Assembly (NCBI RefSeq): GCF_021347895.1
Contig: NC_067117.1
Coordinates: 31,936,067-32,000,066, forward strand
Source of the DNA: Acanthochromis polyacanthus
Taxonomy: Eukaryota; Chordata; Actinopteri; Pomacentridae
Direction: 5' to 3'
DNA length: 64,000 bases
Shown: in pieces, positions 1 through 12,170 of the stretch
Numbering within the stretch: position 1 is the stretch's first letter
How the letters are laid out: the number at the start of each line of letters is the position of its first letter
Translations under genes and position numbers: made by a program
Notes under the pieces: generated by a model
What the model was told of the DNA's origin: nothing
Databases searched by the model: none
The model's input: the letters and a program-made list of their open reading frames with translations, nothing else

Positions 1-540
1 TTTATTAGCATTTACTTCATGTTATCCTTGATTTCACCTTTTCTGATCTTTATTTCAACTTAAATTTTTGTATTGGATAATTTGTCTTTATCGTTTTGTT
101 GTTCTCTGTTCACTGGGTATTGAGTAAATTATTTGCTGTCAGCCCGTCTTCATGTCTTCTAGTCTTGTCTCTGTTCTTTTAACATCGTCTTTCTTTCGTC
201 TCTCTTCCACAAACACTAATCTTGTTTCAAGAGCCTTCACCTTCAGACCAAACGGCTGTGATGGGAAATGGTGACTCCATTGATTTTCAGTAGATCTTTC
301 TTCTGCTTGGAGCCCCACAACAGGTCCTGAGTTATAGGACTTCATAACGTATTGATTAAAACTCTGTCAGATTGATTGAAGACTGGAGAGACGGGACTCC
401 TGCATCAGGGTGAGGCAGCTCTCAGTCACTTTTCTTGGATGACGACCAAATCAGAGGCAGCTGGAGAAAACCTCAACATGATGCTTTTTGTTCTGTTGAC
501 CTTCTTAATATTACCTCTTTAGCACCAGAACATCCGCTTG
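1..540. other. no supported feature
   Basis: AT-rich sequence with short ORFs that lack recognisable motifs. I see no gene or clear repeat. Confidence 0.4.
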
Positions 541-550
541 TGGGTTAGCA

Positions 551-918
551 TACACTCCCGTTCCAAAGTTTGGGGTCACTTAGGAATGTCCTTATTTTTG
601 AAAACAAAGCATTTTTTTCAGTGAAGATAACATTAATCAGACATCCAGTATAGACATTGTTAATGTGGTAGATTAATATTCTAGCTGGAAACGGCTGACT
701 TTTAATGGAATATCTCCATAGGGGTACAGAGGAACATTTCCAGCAACCATCACTCCTGTGTTCTAATGCTACATTGTGTTAGCTAATGGTGTTGAAAGGC
801 TAACTGATGATTAGAAAACCTTTGTGCAGTTATGTTAGCACATGAATAAAAGTGTGAGTTTTCATGGAAAACATGAAATTGCTTGAGTGAGCCCAAACTT
901 TTGAGTAGTAGTGTCAGT
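551..918. mobile_element. Tc1/mariner-type MITE, family A, copy 1
   Basis: The left end is ccgttccaaagtttggggtc and the right end is an inverted version (cccaaacttttgagtagtag). The core includes ggaatatctccataggggta and ccagcaaccatcactcctgt. The same ~370-bp element recurs in at least six other near-full positions of this window. Confidence 0.8.
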
Positions 919-1950
919 AAAATAGTCAAATTGCTAATCAACACAATGGACTGTGTTTCAATTTTATGCATTCTGTCATCTTAAAATCTTTGTCATTATT
1001 GTACAACTAACATAACTTGAAACAGCACATTTTGATTAGACTGCTGCCAAAATTGTAAACAAGGTAATATTGAATCACTGTCAAACTGATATAATAATTA
1101 TTATTACATTTTTATTACATTTTTGGCTCAGATTTCTAGAATGTATATATGCTTAATTGATATAAGATTTTATATATTTTTTTAAAAATACAGCTTATAA
1201 TTTATTTGTACTTTCGGGCTCATATTTTCAATGTACTTTTTCTAGAGTATTTATTTTTGTTTGCTCATGTGAGGAACTTCTCTACTGTTTCTTCCAAGAG
1301 ATAATGCAATTTTTGATTTTTAAGAAATTTTGAATCATCTGACATTTAATTAATATTGCACAGGAGTGTACTGACTTCTATATGTATACTTCCCTCATTT
1401 TAAGATTATTATCTGTCATGCAGTACTCTAAAGGAAGCATCTAGTCAACTTCAAAAATGATTCTGCAGCATGAAATGACCACAAATACTCATGCTGAGTC
1501 ATAACAAACTATCTTGAGCAATAATGAGAACGACTGTTGCAGCAGATGGTTTGACATCTGCAGAGTCTTCATCTTAACATTATCCAGTCAGTCAAGGATT
1601 ACATGTATAGCAAGTTTTTCTAAGATGCCTGGAAAATCCTTCCAGTCAGGTACCTTGAAAAAGTGCTCACAACCTTCTTTAAAATCTTCTCTTGTAGGAG
1701 CTTAAATAGCACTGTATATTTTCAGTGTAGTGTCAAAACAAGCAAAATGCAGGAATTCAAGTTTAATTTGTTTTTTAGTAAGTGATAAAGCACTGAATGT
1801 GAGAATGTCCAACCTCTGGAATCTGCAGTTGTTCCTCCTAAAAGCTAACTGTACTGAGTTATTTCATTGTTTTTGCATTGCTTTCATAGAGTATCCCATC
1901 ATACAAAAAAGTAAGGTAGCCCTGGATGACTACACAATATCTGCATCTCA
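919..1950. other. AT-rich sequence without a supported gene
   Basis: Several poly-A/T runs and stop-rich frames are present. The ORFs at 1514-1705 and 1730-1981 show no recognisable domain. Confidence 0.4.
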
Positions 1951-1954
1951 TCAT

Positions 1955-2876
1955 GCCTTGCAGATATCTTTCCATGAATGAAAAACTACCACCTTCAGCT
2001 CAACCTCTCCAAGACTGAGCTCCTTGTCATCCCAGTCAGTCCTGCTATACAACAAGAAATCAGCACCCAACTTGAATCAACCCAACTCAAACCCATAAAG
2101 TCTGCCAGAAACTTGGGTGTCATGAGGCTCATGTGGCCTCTGTTGCTCGGTCATGTCCATTTGTCCTATACAACATCAGGGAGATCAGACCATTCCTACA
2201 TACAGCACAATTTCTGGTACTGACTGTCGTAAAATCAACTACTGCAACTCCTTACTGGCAGGCCTCCCCTCATGCATGGTCAAACCTCAGCAGATGATCC
2301 AGAATGCAGCAGTAAGTCTGGTTTTCAACTCACCAAAAACAACACGTCTCCCTGTTGGTGCGGAGCTCCTCCAAAACATGTCCTACTCCATTGCTGGCTA
2401 ACCACGCCCCCCGCCCTGTTGTTCAGATCGCTTCATTGGCTTCCAGTTGCTGCTCGCATAAAATTCAAAACTCTGACATACAAAACTACAATGAAAACAG
2501 CTCCCTCCTACCTGAACTCTCTCATTCAGGTCTACACTGCCTCCTGCTCACTACGTTCAGTCAACAAAAGGCTCCTGATCCAACCACCAGAACAGGGCCA
2601 GTTGATAGCTAGACTCTTCTCCTCCGTGGTTCCCTGGTGGTGGAACAAGTCACCAAACTCTGTTCAATCCACAGAGCCTCTCTCAGTCTTTTAAACCAAG
2701 CTCTTCACCGAACACCTTTGTATTTGACTGCGAAACAAAATAAAACCCTATCTGCACTGCCTCTAGATACCACGATAATTTTATCACACTTGAACTCGTT
2801 TTATGGCTCTAATTCAGATTGTTTACTCCTGACTAGATCGTTGCTTGTGTTGGATCTACTCTCAGATGCTTTAGAT
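1955..2876 (+). pseudogene. L2-type LINE reverse transcriptase 3' part (broken)
   Basis: Frame-shifted translations give MKNYHLQLNLSKTELLVIP, then SARNLGV, INYCNSLLAGLP, QNAAVSLVFN, SLHWLPVAARIKFKTL and SYLNSLIQVY. These are signature pieces of the C-terminal part of L2/CR1-group reverse transcriptases. The pieces lie in at least two frames, so the copy is dead. The 3' tail continues after the hAT insertion at 4548 with ataaaagcgtctgctaaat, the typical L2 terminus. Confidence 0.85.
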
Positions 2877-3483
2877 CACATGTGTCAAACTCAAGGCCCA
2901 CGGGCCATATCCGGCCCGTAATACAATTATATCCGGCCCACGAGGTCATTTTACATTGATTTATTATTATTGTTATTAATGGCCCGATGATATGAAACGC
3001 TGATAACACACAAACTACACATCCCATAATGCAGCGCAGCAGCTGCCTTGCCAAATGATAGGTTACCTGGGAACATTTCCACGTCATTTAAGTCAAGCGT
3101 ATGTTATTGTCTGCAACCCTATTGTAACGTCAAAGCTAGCCCTTAAAGGCATTATGGAGGATGTTTTTGTTGTTTAATTTGTCTGATTCACATAAAATGA
3201 ATATACTGACCTTTAGTGGACTTGTATGTATGGTTTCTAAAAGAATTAAAATTTTTAAAAAAAATAACTGTGGACATGACAGGACCTGAAAAACATCAGC
3301 CAATCAACACGCTCGGACCGAGGTGTTTGGTTTGCTCCCTTTCCTGTCAATCAAAAATCTTCCAGCTCAGGCCTAGTTACGTAGATTACGTACGCCTTGG
3401 ACTTACGTGTTTTGTGTATGTGTTGCTTTGGTATAGCTTCGTAGTTAGCTGGCGACTTGTTTTGCTCATCTTATTTTTACATA

Positions 3484-3684
3484 ATGGCAGATAAAGATGC
3501 AGGGGGACCCAGCCGTAAAAGAAAGGCATTTTTTGAAGTTAGAGAAAATAAAAGACAACTGGATCGCGAGAATGCAAAAACAAAAGTGATTATTGGCGAG
3601 TCATTTGGGCGATGGCGTCAGCTCAAGCAACAAATGGACCTAAAGACAGATGCCTTGGTTGCTAAATTCCTTCTGGACAGGTAA
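3484..3684 (+). pseudogene. hAT-associated ORF remnant 1
   Basis: It starts ATGGCAGATAAAGATGCAGG, encodes MADKDAGGPSRKRKAFFEVR and contains GRWRQLKQQMDLKTDALVAK, ending FLLDR. I recognise the style from teleost zinc-finger/hAT-derived proteins but cannot name a function. The end CAG|gtaaaa could be a splice donor to the BED-finger remnant downstream. Confidence 0.45.
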
Positions 3685-3876
3685 AATGTATTATTGTATT
3701 ATACTGCGGCTGTAGGCAACTTCACGAGTCCTACGCAAGTGTCTAGAGGGGGGCGTTTCTTCGTAAATATTAAGAGGAAGAAGGTTAGAGGGGGGTGAGG
3801 GAGAGGTTGTATGTGCGCATGCACATGCTATGTTCAAAGTCGTAGGAAATTAAATCTCCTCTAATGCCTTTAACAA

Positions 3877-4146
3877 TGGCGAAAAGAAAAGTTGATTCTG
3901 AAAACAGAGCCTTTCAAAGCGATGGGAGGCTGAGTATATGTATGCTGACATTGCCGGTAAAGCTGTGTGTCTTATTTGTGGAGCGAATGTGGCTGTAATT
4001 AAGGAATTTAATCTAAGATGGCACTTTGAAACAAAACAGAAGAGAGATAGCCAAACCAGGCCATTTACCAAGGGAGAGTTTCTGAAGAACTGTATGCTGA
4101 AGGTGTCCACACAAAAAGCAGATGTTGGCAAATGTAAGCCTGAGTA
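3877..4146 (+). pseudogene. hAT BED-zinc-finger remnant
   Basis: The translation begins MAKRKVDSENRAFQ, shifts frame near 3918, then reads YADIAGKAVCLICGANVAVI and KEFNLRWHFETKQK. This is the CxxC...H BED finger of hAT transposases. The final His is replaced by Gln (ETKQ) and the ORF stops early, so DNA binding is probably lost. The DDE core is absent. Confidence 0.7.
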
Positions 4147-4547
4147 GAATTGGAATTTTAATTCCAGGACTATGTTTTTAAGTTACACATACCTGTGACT
4201 AAATATGTTGTGCCATTGTACAATCACTGTGATCAGTTGTAATGCACAATGCACACAAATAAATGTTAAACTGTGTCATAGTGTTGTTGAAATTGCACTT
4301 ACTTTAATCTCTGGTTGTTTCTAATATAATTTTTTTTTCTAATATAATTTTTAAAAGGACAGTTCATTACATATAAAGATTTTTCTAATATACTTGTTCT
4401 CCTTTGCACTAAAATGTCAGAAAAACTTAGACTTATTGTTACTTCTCGGTAATTATGCTATAAGTTTACTGGTCCGGCCCCTCTGAGATCAAATTAGGCC
4501 GTATGCGGCCCCTGGACCAAAATGAGTTTGACACCCCTGCTTTAGAT

Positions 4548-4585
4548 AAAAGCGTCTGCTAAATAAAATTGTAGAATTGTAGCCT
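4548..4585 (+). mobile_element. L2 LINE 3' terminus (continuation)
   Basis: aaaagcgtctgctaaataaa is the conserved L2-group 3' end. It is separated from the body at 2876 only by the hAT element and its TSD. Confidence 0.8.
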
Positions 4586-5719
4586 ACATGTGTGTGACTG
4601 AACGATCAGTTACACAGCAGGTGATAATGATAGTAACATTTCCACATGGAGGGATTAATAGTAGCGAGATTTTCTGTATTAATCATGTGGGCCAATGCAA
4701 CTGAATGTGTCTGTTGATAATGACTGGGTCAAAGCAGCAACAGGTGCAGTGGCAGTAAAAAATGACTGTTCAGTGCTTGCTAGAACACATATTCTGCTCT
4801 TTTGTTGTTCATATTGTGTAGCCGAGTTTCTATGTCTTCCATTGTCTCTGCAATAGATGAGATGTCGTCTCTGAGGTGTTTTTAACGCACTAAGCTTTGA
4901 TTGTATCACTCCACTCTGCTCCCTCCTTTATGGAGCCGTCTCTGAGTTCAGTTACTGAAGTGGTTCTGCTGGCGATGATTGAAGTACTTAACTGACCTGA
5001 AAAGAAAGCTAAGCATAGCTGTCCTTATTTCATGTCTCCAAGGTTATCTGAAGAGGAGTCTGGCTTCAGGTCTTTGTGAGCAGCACACACACAAACCTTC
5101 TGCTTTTAGTGTAAACATCAGATACAGAAAAGAGAGTCATTGCAGAATGAGATATCTGGCGCATGAGAAAATTAAAGCTAAATGTCCTAAATTGTTGTTG
5201 ACATTAAATTCAGCTAATTTCTCATAAATTAATCTGAACTGTTTGTCCTTCTCAGTTAACTCTTATCAGCTGTCTCCTACACGGTAACCTCAGCCTTCAT
5301 CTAAGAATCAGATATGGATTTATACTTGACATAAGTGGTTAACTAAAGTGTAGTGATGACTACCGATAACGTGGGTTTTGATTTCTAGTTCAATGTCGTA
5401 TTTCACCGGTTAACAGTGCCACCAGAACACTAAAGGGGTCACATGCAGTCAGTTATGAAGTATAATAATCCCAGTGACCGTGTTTACAGTGTCTCAGTCA
5501 CTGTTTAGAGACTACTACTGTTTTCACAGTGCTTTCAAGACTGAGGTAAAGAGTAGAACTGAAGCTGAGTGGAGTCCAACATTCTGGGGCCTCTTAGAAA
5601 ACTTACCATAGTTTCATGTAAACCTGAAAATAATTAGGACCTGCTTCAAAGTTTTAAAAAGAAAGGTTAAAGTATTTTTTCAGTTTGAAACTTCTTGTTT
5701 TTAATAAGTGTAATCAACA
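4586..5719. other. no supported gene
   Basis: Ordinary AT-rich sequence. The short ORFs (for example 4979-5227) have no recognisable motif. Confidence 0.4.
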
Positions 5720-5801
5720 TACACCCCATGTCAAAAGTTTTAGGACACTTTCTCTTTCAAATAAATTAGAACCTGTCCTAAAGCTTTTGACAGGGGGTGT
5801 A
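5720..5801. mobile_element. 82-bp Tc1-type foldback element
   Basis: Inverted ends (tacaccccatgtcaaaagtt on the left; agcttttgacagggggtgta on the right) flank a very short centre. The caaaagtttta...gaca motif is typical of Tc1/mariner termini. The target is consistent with TA. Confidence 0.65.
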
Positions 5802-6409
5802 TAAAATGAAAATGGTTAATTTCACATATTTGGAAACCCCCCCTGAACAGAAGAGGTGCCTCATTTATCAACTCCACAAAAAGAAAAAAAATTAAAATGT
5901 AGTTTTTTTTAAATCAGTGTCATGTAAAACTCTTGTATTTTGTATGGAGACATTTCCAATGTACATTCAAAAAAGTTTTAACGTTCATTTTTTTGTGAAA
6001 AATTAGTGAATCATCCTCCTTAAACCACGATCTGTGAGAAGTAAAGAATACCACTGCAATAAATATTGATCGAAATGGTGACTAATGGAGTTAATAATGA
6101 GAAAGAACAATGTTTATTGGTTTATTTTTTGGTTTCTGACATTTTTGGATAATTAAGCATGCCCTAAGTCAAACTGTCCCAGGAACATTACTGCTGTTTC
6201 TGAGAAACGGACCTAACAAGAGGGTTAGAAAACTTTGCAAACAAAAGCAAGTCTGATATATGAAATGAAAGAAGAAATAATTTACACTCTGCTCTATTTC
6301 AAGGTTATCAGCCTGAGGCAGAAGAGTGGCAGTGACAATGTTAACTCCTTCATATTTTCTTGATTTCCTTGAGCTGTATGTTCTGTTGAAGAAGTGTTCA
6401 CATGACTGA
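5802..6409. other. no supported gene
   Basis: AT-rich with several homopolymer runs. Nothing recognisable. Confidence 0.4.
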
Positions 6410-6728
6410 GCTGCACAGTGGCCTTGTGGTTAGCACTTTTGAACTGCAGCTAGAAGATCCCCGGTTTATGTCCCGGCTTTCTCAGGATCTTTCTGCATGG
6501 ACTTTGTATGTTGTCTCTGTGCTTGCGTGAGCTTTCTCAGGATTCCCCTGAAGTCCAAAAATATGCTGAGGTTAATTGATGACTCTAAATTGCCCATAGG
6601 TGTGAATGTGAGTGTGATTGTTTGTCTGTATATGTAGCCCTGTGATTGACTGGTGACCTGTCCAGGGTGTCCCCTGCCTTCACCTTAAATCATCTGGGAT
6701 AGACTCCAGCCAATAATGAGGATTAAGC
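6410..6728 (+). repeat. dispersed tRNA-like repeat, family B, copy 1
   Basis: It starts gcacagtggccttgtggtta, followed by gatctttctgcatggact, gcccataggtgtgaatgtga and gacctgtccagggtgtcccc. This is a very common teleost interspersed repeat. Other copies here carry a GGTTCGATTCC box (pol III B box) near the head, suggesting a tRNA-related origin. Confidence 0.75.
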
Positions 6729-6893
6729 AATGTTTTTGGACTATGGGAAGAAGCTGGAGTACTCAGAGAAAACCCACACATGCACAGGGAGAAAATGCAA
6801 ACTCCATGCAGAAAGATCCCAGGCCGGGAAACAAACCAGGAATGTTCTAGCTGCAAGGTAACAGTGCTAACCAGCGATCCACTGTACCTGGGC
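6729..6893 (-). repeat. family B, truncated copy in inverted orientation
   Basis: It is the reverse complement of the first ~160 bp of family B, abutting copy 1. The pair can form a stem of about 150 bp with a loop of about 170 bp. Confidence 0.75.
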
Positions 6894-8299
6894 CAAAATT
6901 TGATTAGATTAGATTAAATTCAAAATGAAAGTGAAATTTAAGTATTTTCACCGGTGATATTAGACTTGTTTAACGTCTCAATTGATACTGTAATAGAGTA
7001 CATTCAGTGCCAAAGGACTACACAGAGTTACACAGTGAATCATGCATATCTCAATAACAGCAAAGTCTTTGCAGAACGCCTCACAAGTCTCACCATAAAC
7101 TAGAAATAAAAGTTTCACTCTTGGTTGAAGTTATGAGTCATTTAACAACCATCACTGACAAAGCTGAAATATGTTTAAGAGCAGGAAGTGCTTCATTTCC
7201 AAATAGATAGCTGATGAATGAATCTCAGTCAGACCGGCCTTTTCAAAATAGATGTAGAACATGTTGAGATTAAACACTTCCTGCGGAGGATGATGATGAT
7301 CTAAATTTAATACACTTCTAGGTCACAGGAAACTGGTTAAGCTGTCGGAGAAATGACAACCAGAACATGTCTTTAGCATCGGTTTCGACAAAAGGGACGA
7401 TCGTCAGCCACCGTTAAATTCCAAAACACATTGAAGGTGACGTTGTGTTGTGAAAAAAACTATAATTTATTCAAATACACTCACCCTTTAAGTATCAACA
7501 GCTTAGGAAGTTTAATTGTATATACATTTACAGAGAAATGGAGGATCAATATATGGTACTACAAATCAAACAAATAAAAATAGTCCAACTTGACTTTTGT
7601 AGAACTTTCTCAAGCTAGTTACGCCTACAAGTTTTTATTCATCCAGCTCTTGTCATCTTATATGCTTATGTTGAAGCAATTTAATTATTTAAACTCTGCA
7701 TTATGTTTAATTTTTATGTTTTAACTGTCAGATATTACTGGTCTCAAAGAAGGAATGACAGCAAGTGTTGCTGGAGTATATGTGCCTCTTTGTTTCATTC
7801 TTATCTTTTTCAAATCATTTTCTGAATATTGTTTGTTGTATAAAACGCTGATCACTCACACAGAATGAGAAGCAAATGTTTGAGCACCTCTGGGGAAAAG
7901 GGGTGTGTCTGAGAATAGTTAATGAATGAAAGATGAACTGATCCTCAAAAGGCATAAATTGAAGTTGAAACATTTTGTTTAACATTTTAAACAAATTAGA
8001 GTATCAATGTTGTTCTGAACTATATTAAAGTGAAAAAAAAATAACCCCAAGAGATTTGAGCTCTCAGATAACTTTTGCCAACATCTCAGAACTCAGTTGG
8101 CTTTACAGGGTTAACACTTGTCCACAGTCGTTGTTTGGAAAGGCTGTGAGGATGCAAAGTTTCATAAATACTCCTTAAACCTCGGCCCAACAATCCACAG
8201 TCAAGGGCTCCCCGATAAACTGCCAGGACCTCGGAAAAACAAAATAATTGATGGCCAAAAGAACAAGAAAAAAAAATATTAGACAGCAAAGTAGCCATT
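6894..8299. other. no supported gene
   Basis: No gene, RNA or clear mobile element was recognised. The sequence is AT-rich with short ORFs only. Confidence 0.4.
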
Positions 8300-8800
8300 T
8301 CCTCGGTTCTGTAACATAATAAAGAAATGGAAATAGGAAATAGGAACAGTGGAAGACCAGGAAAACTTTCTGAGGATGTGGATCTATCTTGTGTTGCAGC
8401 CAGTGGCACCAGAGGCATTTTACTGGTGGAGGGAAGAATGGATTTAATTAAAAAGCAGCACACTGTGGAACAAACACTGCACTGCTGGTTAAAAAAAAAG
8501 GTTGAAGTTGAAAAAGAATGGCTGTTACAACAGAATAATGATCCTAAACACACCTTAAATTCCACAACGGACAGCCTCAAGAGGGTTTGCCGAAGGTTAT
8601 GCCGCAACCCTCACAGTCTCCCAACATGAACTCCATTTATCAGTGGATAAACCTCAAGAAAGCAGTATGTCCAAGACTGTTGAAGAATCTTACAGATTTA
8701 GAAGCCTGTGGAATGAACAAATATCTCCAAAACAAAGAATAACTCTTGGCTGCAACAAAAAACGTTCACAAGCTGTGATACTTGCCAAAGGGGGGGTTGC
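8300..8800 (+). pseudogene. Tc1-type transposase remnant
   Basis: The ORF at 8327-8629 reads AASGTRGILLVEGRMDLIKK and WLLQQNNDPKHTLNSTTDSL. QQNNDPKHT matches the second catalytic Asp block (QQDNDPKHT) of Tc1 transposases. The next part (PHSLPT, then KAVCPRLLKNLTDLEACG in another frame) is degraded. The N-terminal half is missing. Confidence 0.75.
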
Positions 8801-8849
8801 TAAGTAGAAACCATGCTTCAGGCCTTTTCCTTTTTTGCTATAATGGAAA

Positions 8850-9226
8850 TGTACACGACCGTTCAAAAATTTGGGGTCACTCAGATAATTTCATGTTCTC
8901 CATGAAAACTCACACTTTCATTCATGTGCTAGCATAACTGCACAAGAGTTTTCTAATCATCAATTAGCCTTTCAACAGCATTAGCTAACACAATGTAGCA
9001 TTAGAACACAGGAGTGATGGTTGCTGGAAATGTTCCTCTGTACCCCTATGGAGATAGTCCATTAATAAATCAACCGTTTCCAGCTAGAATAGTCATTTAC
9101 CACATTTACAATGGCTGGACAGGATTTGTGATTAATTTAATGTTATCATCACTGAAAAAGCTCTTTTTTTTTTTTCAAAAATAAGGACATTTCGAAGTGA
9201 CCCCAAACTTTGGAACGGTAGTGTAT
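8850..9226. mobile_element. MITE family A, copy 2
   Basis: Opposite orientation to copy 1. It begins acgaccgttcaaaaatttgg and ends actttggaacggtagtgtat, with the core agcattagaacacaggagtg and acccctatggagata. Confidence 0.8.
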
Positions 9227-9449
9227 ATCTGAATAAGTTAGAAAGAAGTTCAGCTGATGCCTGTACAGTTTGCCTCTTACTTCTAGTTTGAGCAGCCTGA
9301 GGCTACATTAGCTGCTTCTGCTATAAAGCAACTGAATCTGAGAATTAACTCTCAGCAGTCAAGAATTATGAGTAACGAAAGCGCCAGACTCTGACAAGGA
9401 ATAAAAATGTGTGGAATTAGAAAGACAGTACTTCTTTCTTTCTTTCAAA

Positions 9450-9576
9450 TTATCTAGACTGTCCAGACTGTATTTCTGATTAATTTAATGTTAACTTCAT
9501 TGAAAAAAAAACCTGCTTTTCTTTCAAAAATATGGATATTTCTTAGTGACCCTAAACTTTTGAGCAGTAGTGTAAA
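9450..9576. mobile_element. MITE family A, partial copy 3
   Basis: Only one terminal third is present: gactgtatttctgattaatt through ccctaaacttttgagcagta. It lies 220 bp from copy 2. Confidence 0.7.
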
Positions 9577-10726
9577 CTATGGACATAAAACGATCATTTT
9601 GACTAAAATATTAAAGCCATAAGTCCTCTTTATGCCTTTTGGAAATCACTTTTTCTTCCTCCCAAACTTTTGTATTCCTCTCCATATTGAATATATCGGC
9701 CTGGATCTGCAAACATAAGTCGAATTGAATAGACGTTAAATATGTTATTTAGATTTTTAAAAACTATATTATCTAAAATGAGTTGTTTATTCGCTGTAGT
9801 GTATTGAGCATAAGACACAGCCACCACAGGTCAGACTGAACCACATCGAGTCTACCATCAGTCTTTCCTGCCATCTAGTGGCTGCTGTTGTGAGGTACAA
9901 CAGAGGCGGAGCAGGCTTTGTTCTTCCTTGAAATATAAGTGAAAAAAAAGTGTTTTTTTTATCATATCCAGTTGCTTTTGCTTTATTTTATTTTAATTTT
10001 GTCATTCTCACATACAGACAGACATGGGAGCTAGCAGACTGCTCCATCATGCACTGTGCAAGAGGTGAATTATAATAAGGATCCCTTAACAAATTATGGC
10101 TTGGGCATGCACAAATTGTCCTTATGCAACAGTTTCTAGCAAATGAATGCACACTTTTGATTACAAAGAAGCATTAAAAAGCAAAACAAATCTGATATTC
10201 CTTGCCTTGTTCTTCAAATAAAATAAAAAATAGCCAATGATATAACATTTTTTTATTGGTTTTTGCTAAAGAATTTGTACCCTGGCTTAAGGAAATGTGT
10301 GCTATCCATGCTAGCCATGTTAATTTACTTCCTCCACCCTGATGGTGTTCAGCAACAGCTGCCTTCTGCTCAATAATTATGTGGTTCATCCAAACACGGC
10401 CGGAAGCCACAAAAACAACACGTCCACGGTGCAAATGCTCAAGAAAAACATGAATACAGAACACTGGAAGCAACAGAAATAGCAACACCCAAAGAGGATG
10501 AGGAACAATAATCACAACCAAACAAGCCAAATACAAAGCAACATGTTTGACTTGATATAGTTAAATAAGTTATTGACCTGATTATTGATCGTCTGAGGGC
10601 TGTGCTGATCCTCTGCTGTTGTGTTTTTAGCTGCTCACTCATTATGGAGATATTATGGAGGAAACAGTTTCACAAAACTGTTTTTTGCATCAGAATGGGT
10701 TCCACTTACTGTAGATATCTGCAGAT
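9577..10726. other. no supported gene
   Basis: Overlapping minus-strand ORFs (10174-10642) are leucine/valine-rich but match no family I recognise, and no splice context supports them. Confidence 0.35.
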
Positions 10727-11101
10727 GCACAACATTCAAAAGTTTGGGGTCTCCTAGAAAATTTACATGAAATTTTCCATGAAAACTCACACTTTTTATT
10801 CATGTGCTAACATAACTGCACAAAGGTTTTCTAATCATCAATTAGCCTTTCAACAGCATTAGCTAAAACAATGTAGCATTAGAACATAGGAGTGATGGTT
10901 GCTGGAAATGTTCCTCTGTACCCCTATGGAGATATTCCATTAAAAATCAGCTGTTTCCAGCTAGAATAGTCATTTACCACATTAACAATGACTAGACTGT
11001 ATTTCTGATTCATTTAATGTTATCTTCACTGAAAAAAATGCTTTTCTTGGAAAAAGAAGGACATTTCTAAGTGTGCCCAAACCTTTGAACAGTAGTGTAT
11101 A
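10727..11101. mobile_element. MITE family A, copy 4
   Basis: It begins acattcaaaagtttggggtc and ends cctttgaacagtagtgtata, in the same orientation as copy 2. A further terminal fragment (ttctttcaaaaattaagac to cccaaacttttgaacagag) lies at 11248-11312. Confidence 0.8.
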
Positions 11102-11312
11102 TGTAAACCAAGGTCATAAATGTATTATTTTTATTAAAACATATTTTTTCTTCAACTCAGTTCCATGAAGAAGGCTTGCATGTTAATATTAGTTAATTTT
11201 AAAACTCTACTCTTTACATGTGGCATCAACACGTTTTCTCATTGAATAAACTGCTATTCTTTCAAAAATTAAGACTTTTCTGCGCGATCCCAAACTTTTG
11301 AACAGAGTTGTA

Positions 11313-12170
11313 TGTGAGCTGGTTTACTCTTTGCTTTCTGAGTAAATACAGAAACCTGGTTCTAAACTTCTGAGTTGTGATTCTTTCTACAAATAAATTG
11401 GAGTGAGGTGACAATTAAACTTCAGTTTGAATGTCAAGTTCAAACAGTCATCATGTTCTTTCTCCCTGTTCATACTGAGAGGCATAGCCATTGTCTGATG
11501 TACACAAAAGTAAGACCAATCCTTCAATCCGATTTTCTTGAAGGAGTCCTACTTGTACACTTTCTTAGTTTACTTTTCAATGTGTAATTCTTTTGTGTCT
11601 CTTGGTTCATCTCTTAGATCTGTTCTCTAATCCATCCATGCTCACACAACTTTAGCTGCACGAACCTGAGTGCACTTGTTGTTTGGAGAAGCATAAAAAA
11701 TAAGCTAATTAAATGGACGGAGTTTTCATAGCTCTGCCAAACTCAGAAAGCTGACAAAACAAATTAAACACATTGAAATGAGTAATTACTTTGAAATTCT
11801 TAACAAGTCATTAACAACCTGACAAAAACTGTCTATCAGCTGACTTAGTTCATAGAACACTCTGTATTCATAATTAGTTTGTTGCCCAAAAGGACTGTGG
11901 ACTTAACTATCAAAACTGTTGAAGCAAACAAACTTATTTTAAATAAGTCACTTAATTCTAGGCATTTTTTATTCAACCTGTTCTATATTAGCAATGCTGG
12001 CAGGAAGATTTCAGTATTTTTGGTTCAAAATACACAGACTATTTCCCCTTTGTGGCCCACAAGCTGTGTCCTTTTCCACAGTGTTAGTTGATCTGTTCCA
12101 ATCCCAGAGAGTTTGGAATAGCATGCCCATCTTCCAAGCATGATATCCCGATTTTCTTAATTGGAATTCT
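11313..12170. other. no supported gene
   Basis: AT-rich. The ORF at 11879-12091 has no recognisable motif. Confidence 0.4.

Larger units (their letters stand above)
2877..4539 (+). mobile_element. hAT transposon inserted in the L2 tail
   Basis: A perfect 8-bp target duplication CTTTAGAT flanks the block (2869-2876 and 4540-4547). The ends are inverted: CACATGTGTCAAACTCA on the left and TGAGTTTGACACCCCTG on the right. The 8-bp TSD and the C-A-G-G-G-G-TGTCAAAC type end are hallmarks of hAT elements. It is 1663 bp long, with two coding remnants inside. Confidence 0.92.

Noticed and set aside
8086..8607. Minus-strand ORF of 173 aa
   Set aside because: Antisense shadow of the Tc1 transposase remnant on the plus strand.
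10174..10642. Two overlapping minus-strand ORFs with hydrophobic residues
   Set aside because: No family similarity that I can recognise; probably chance.
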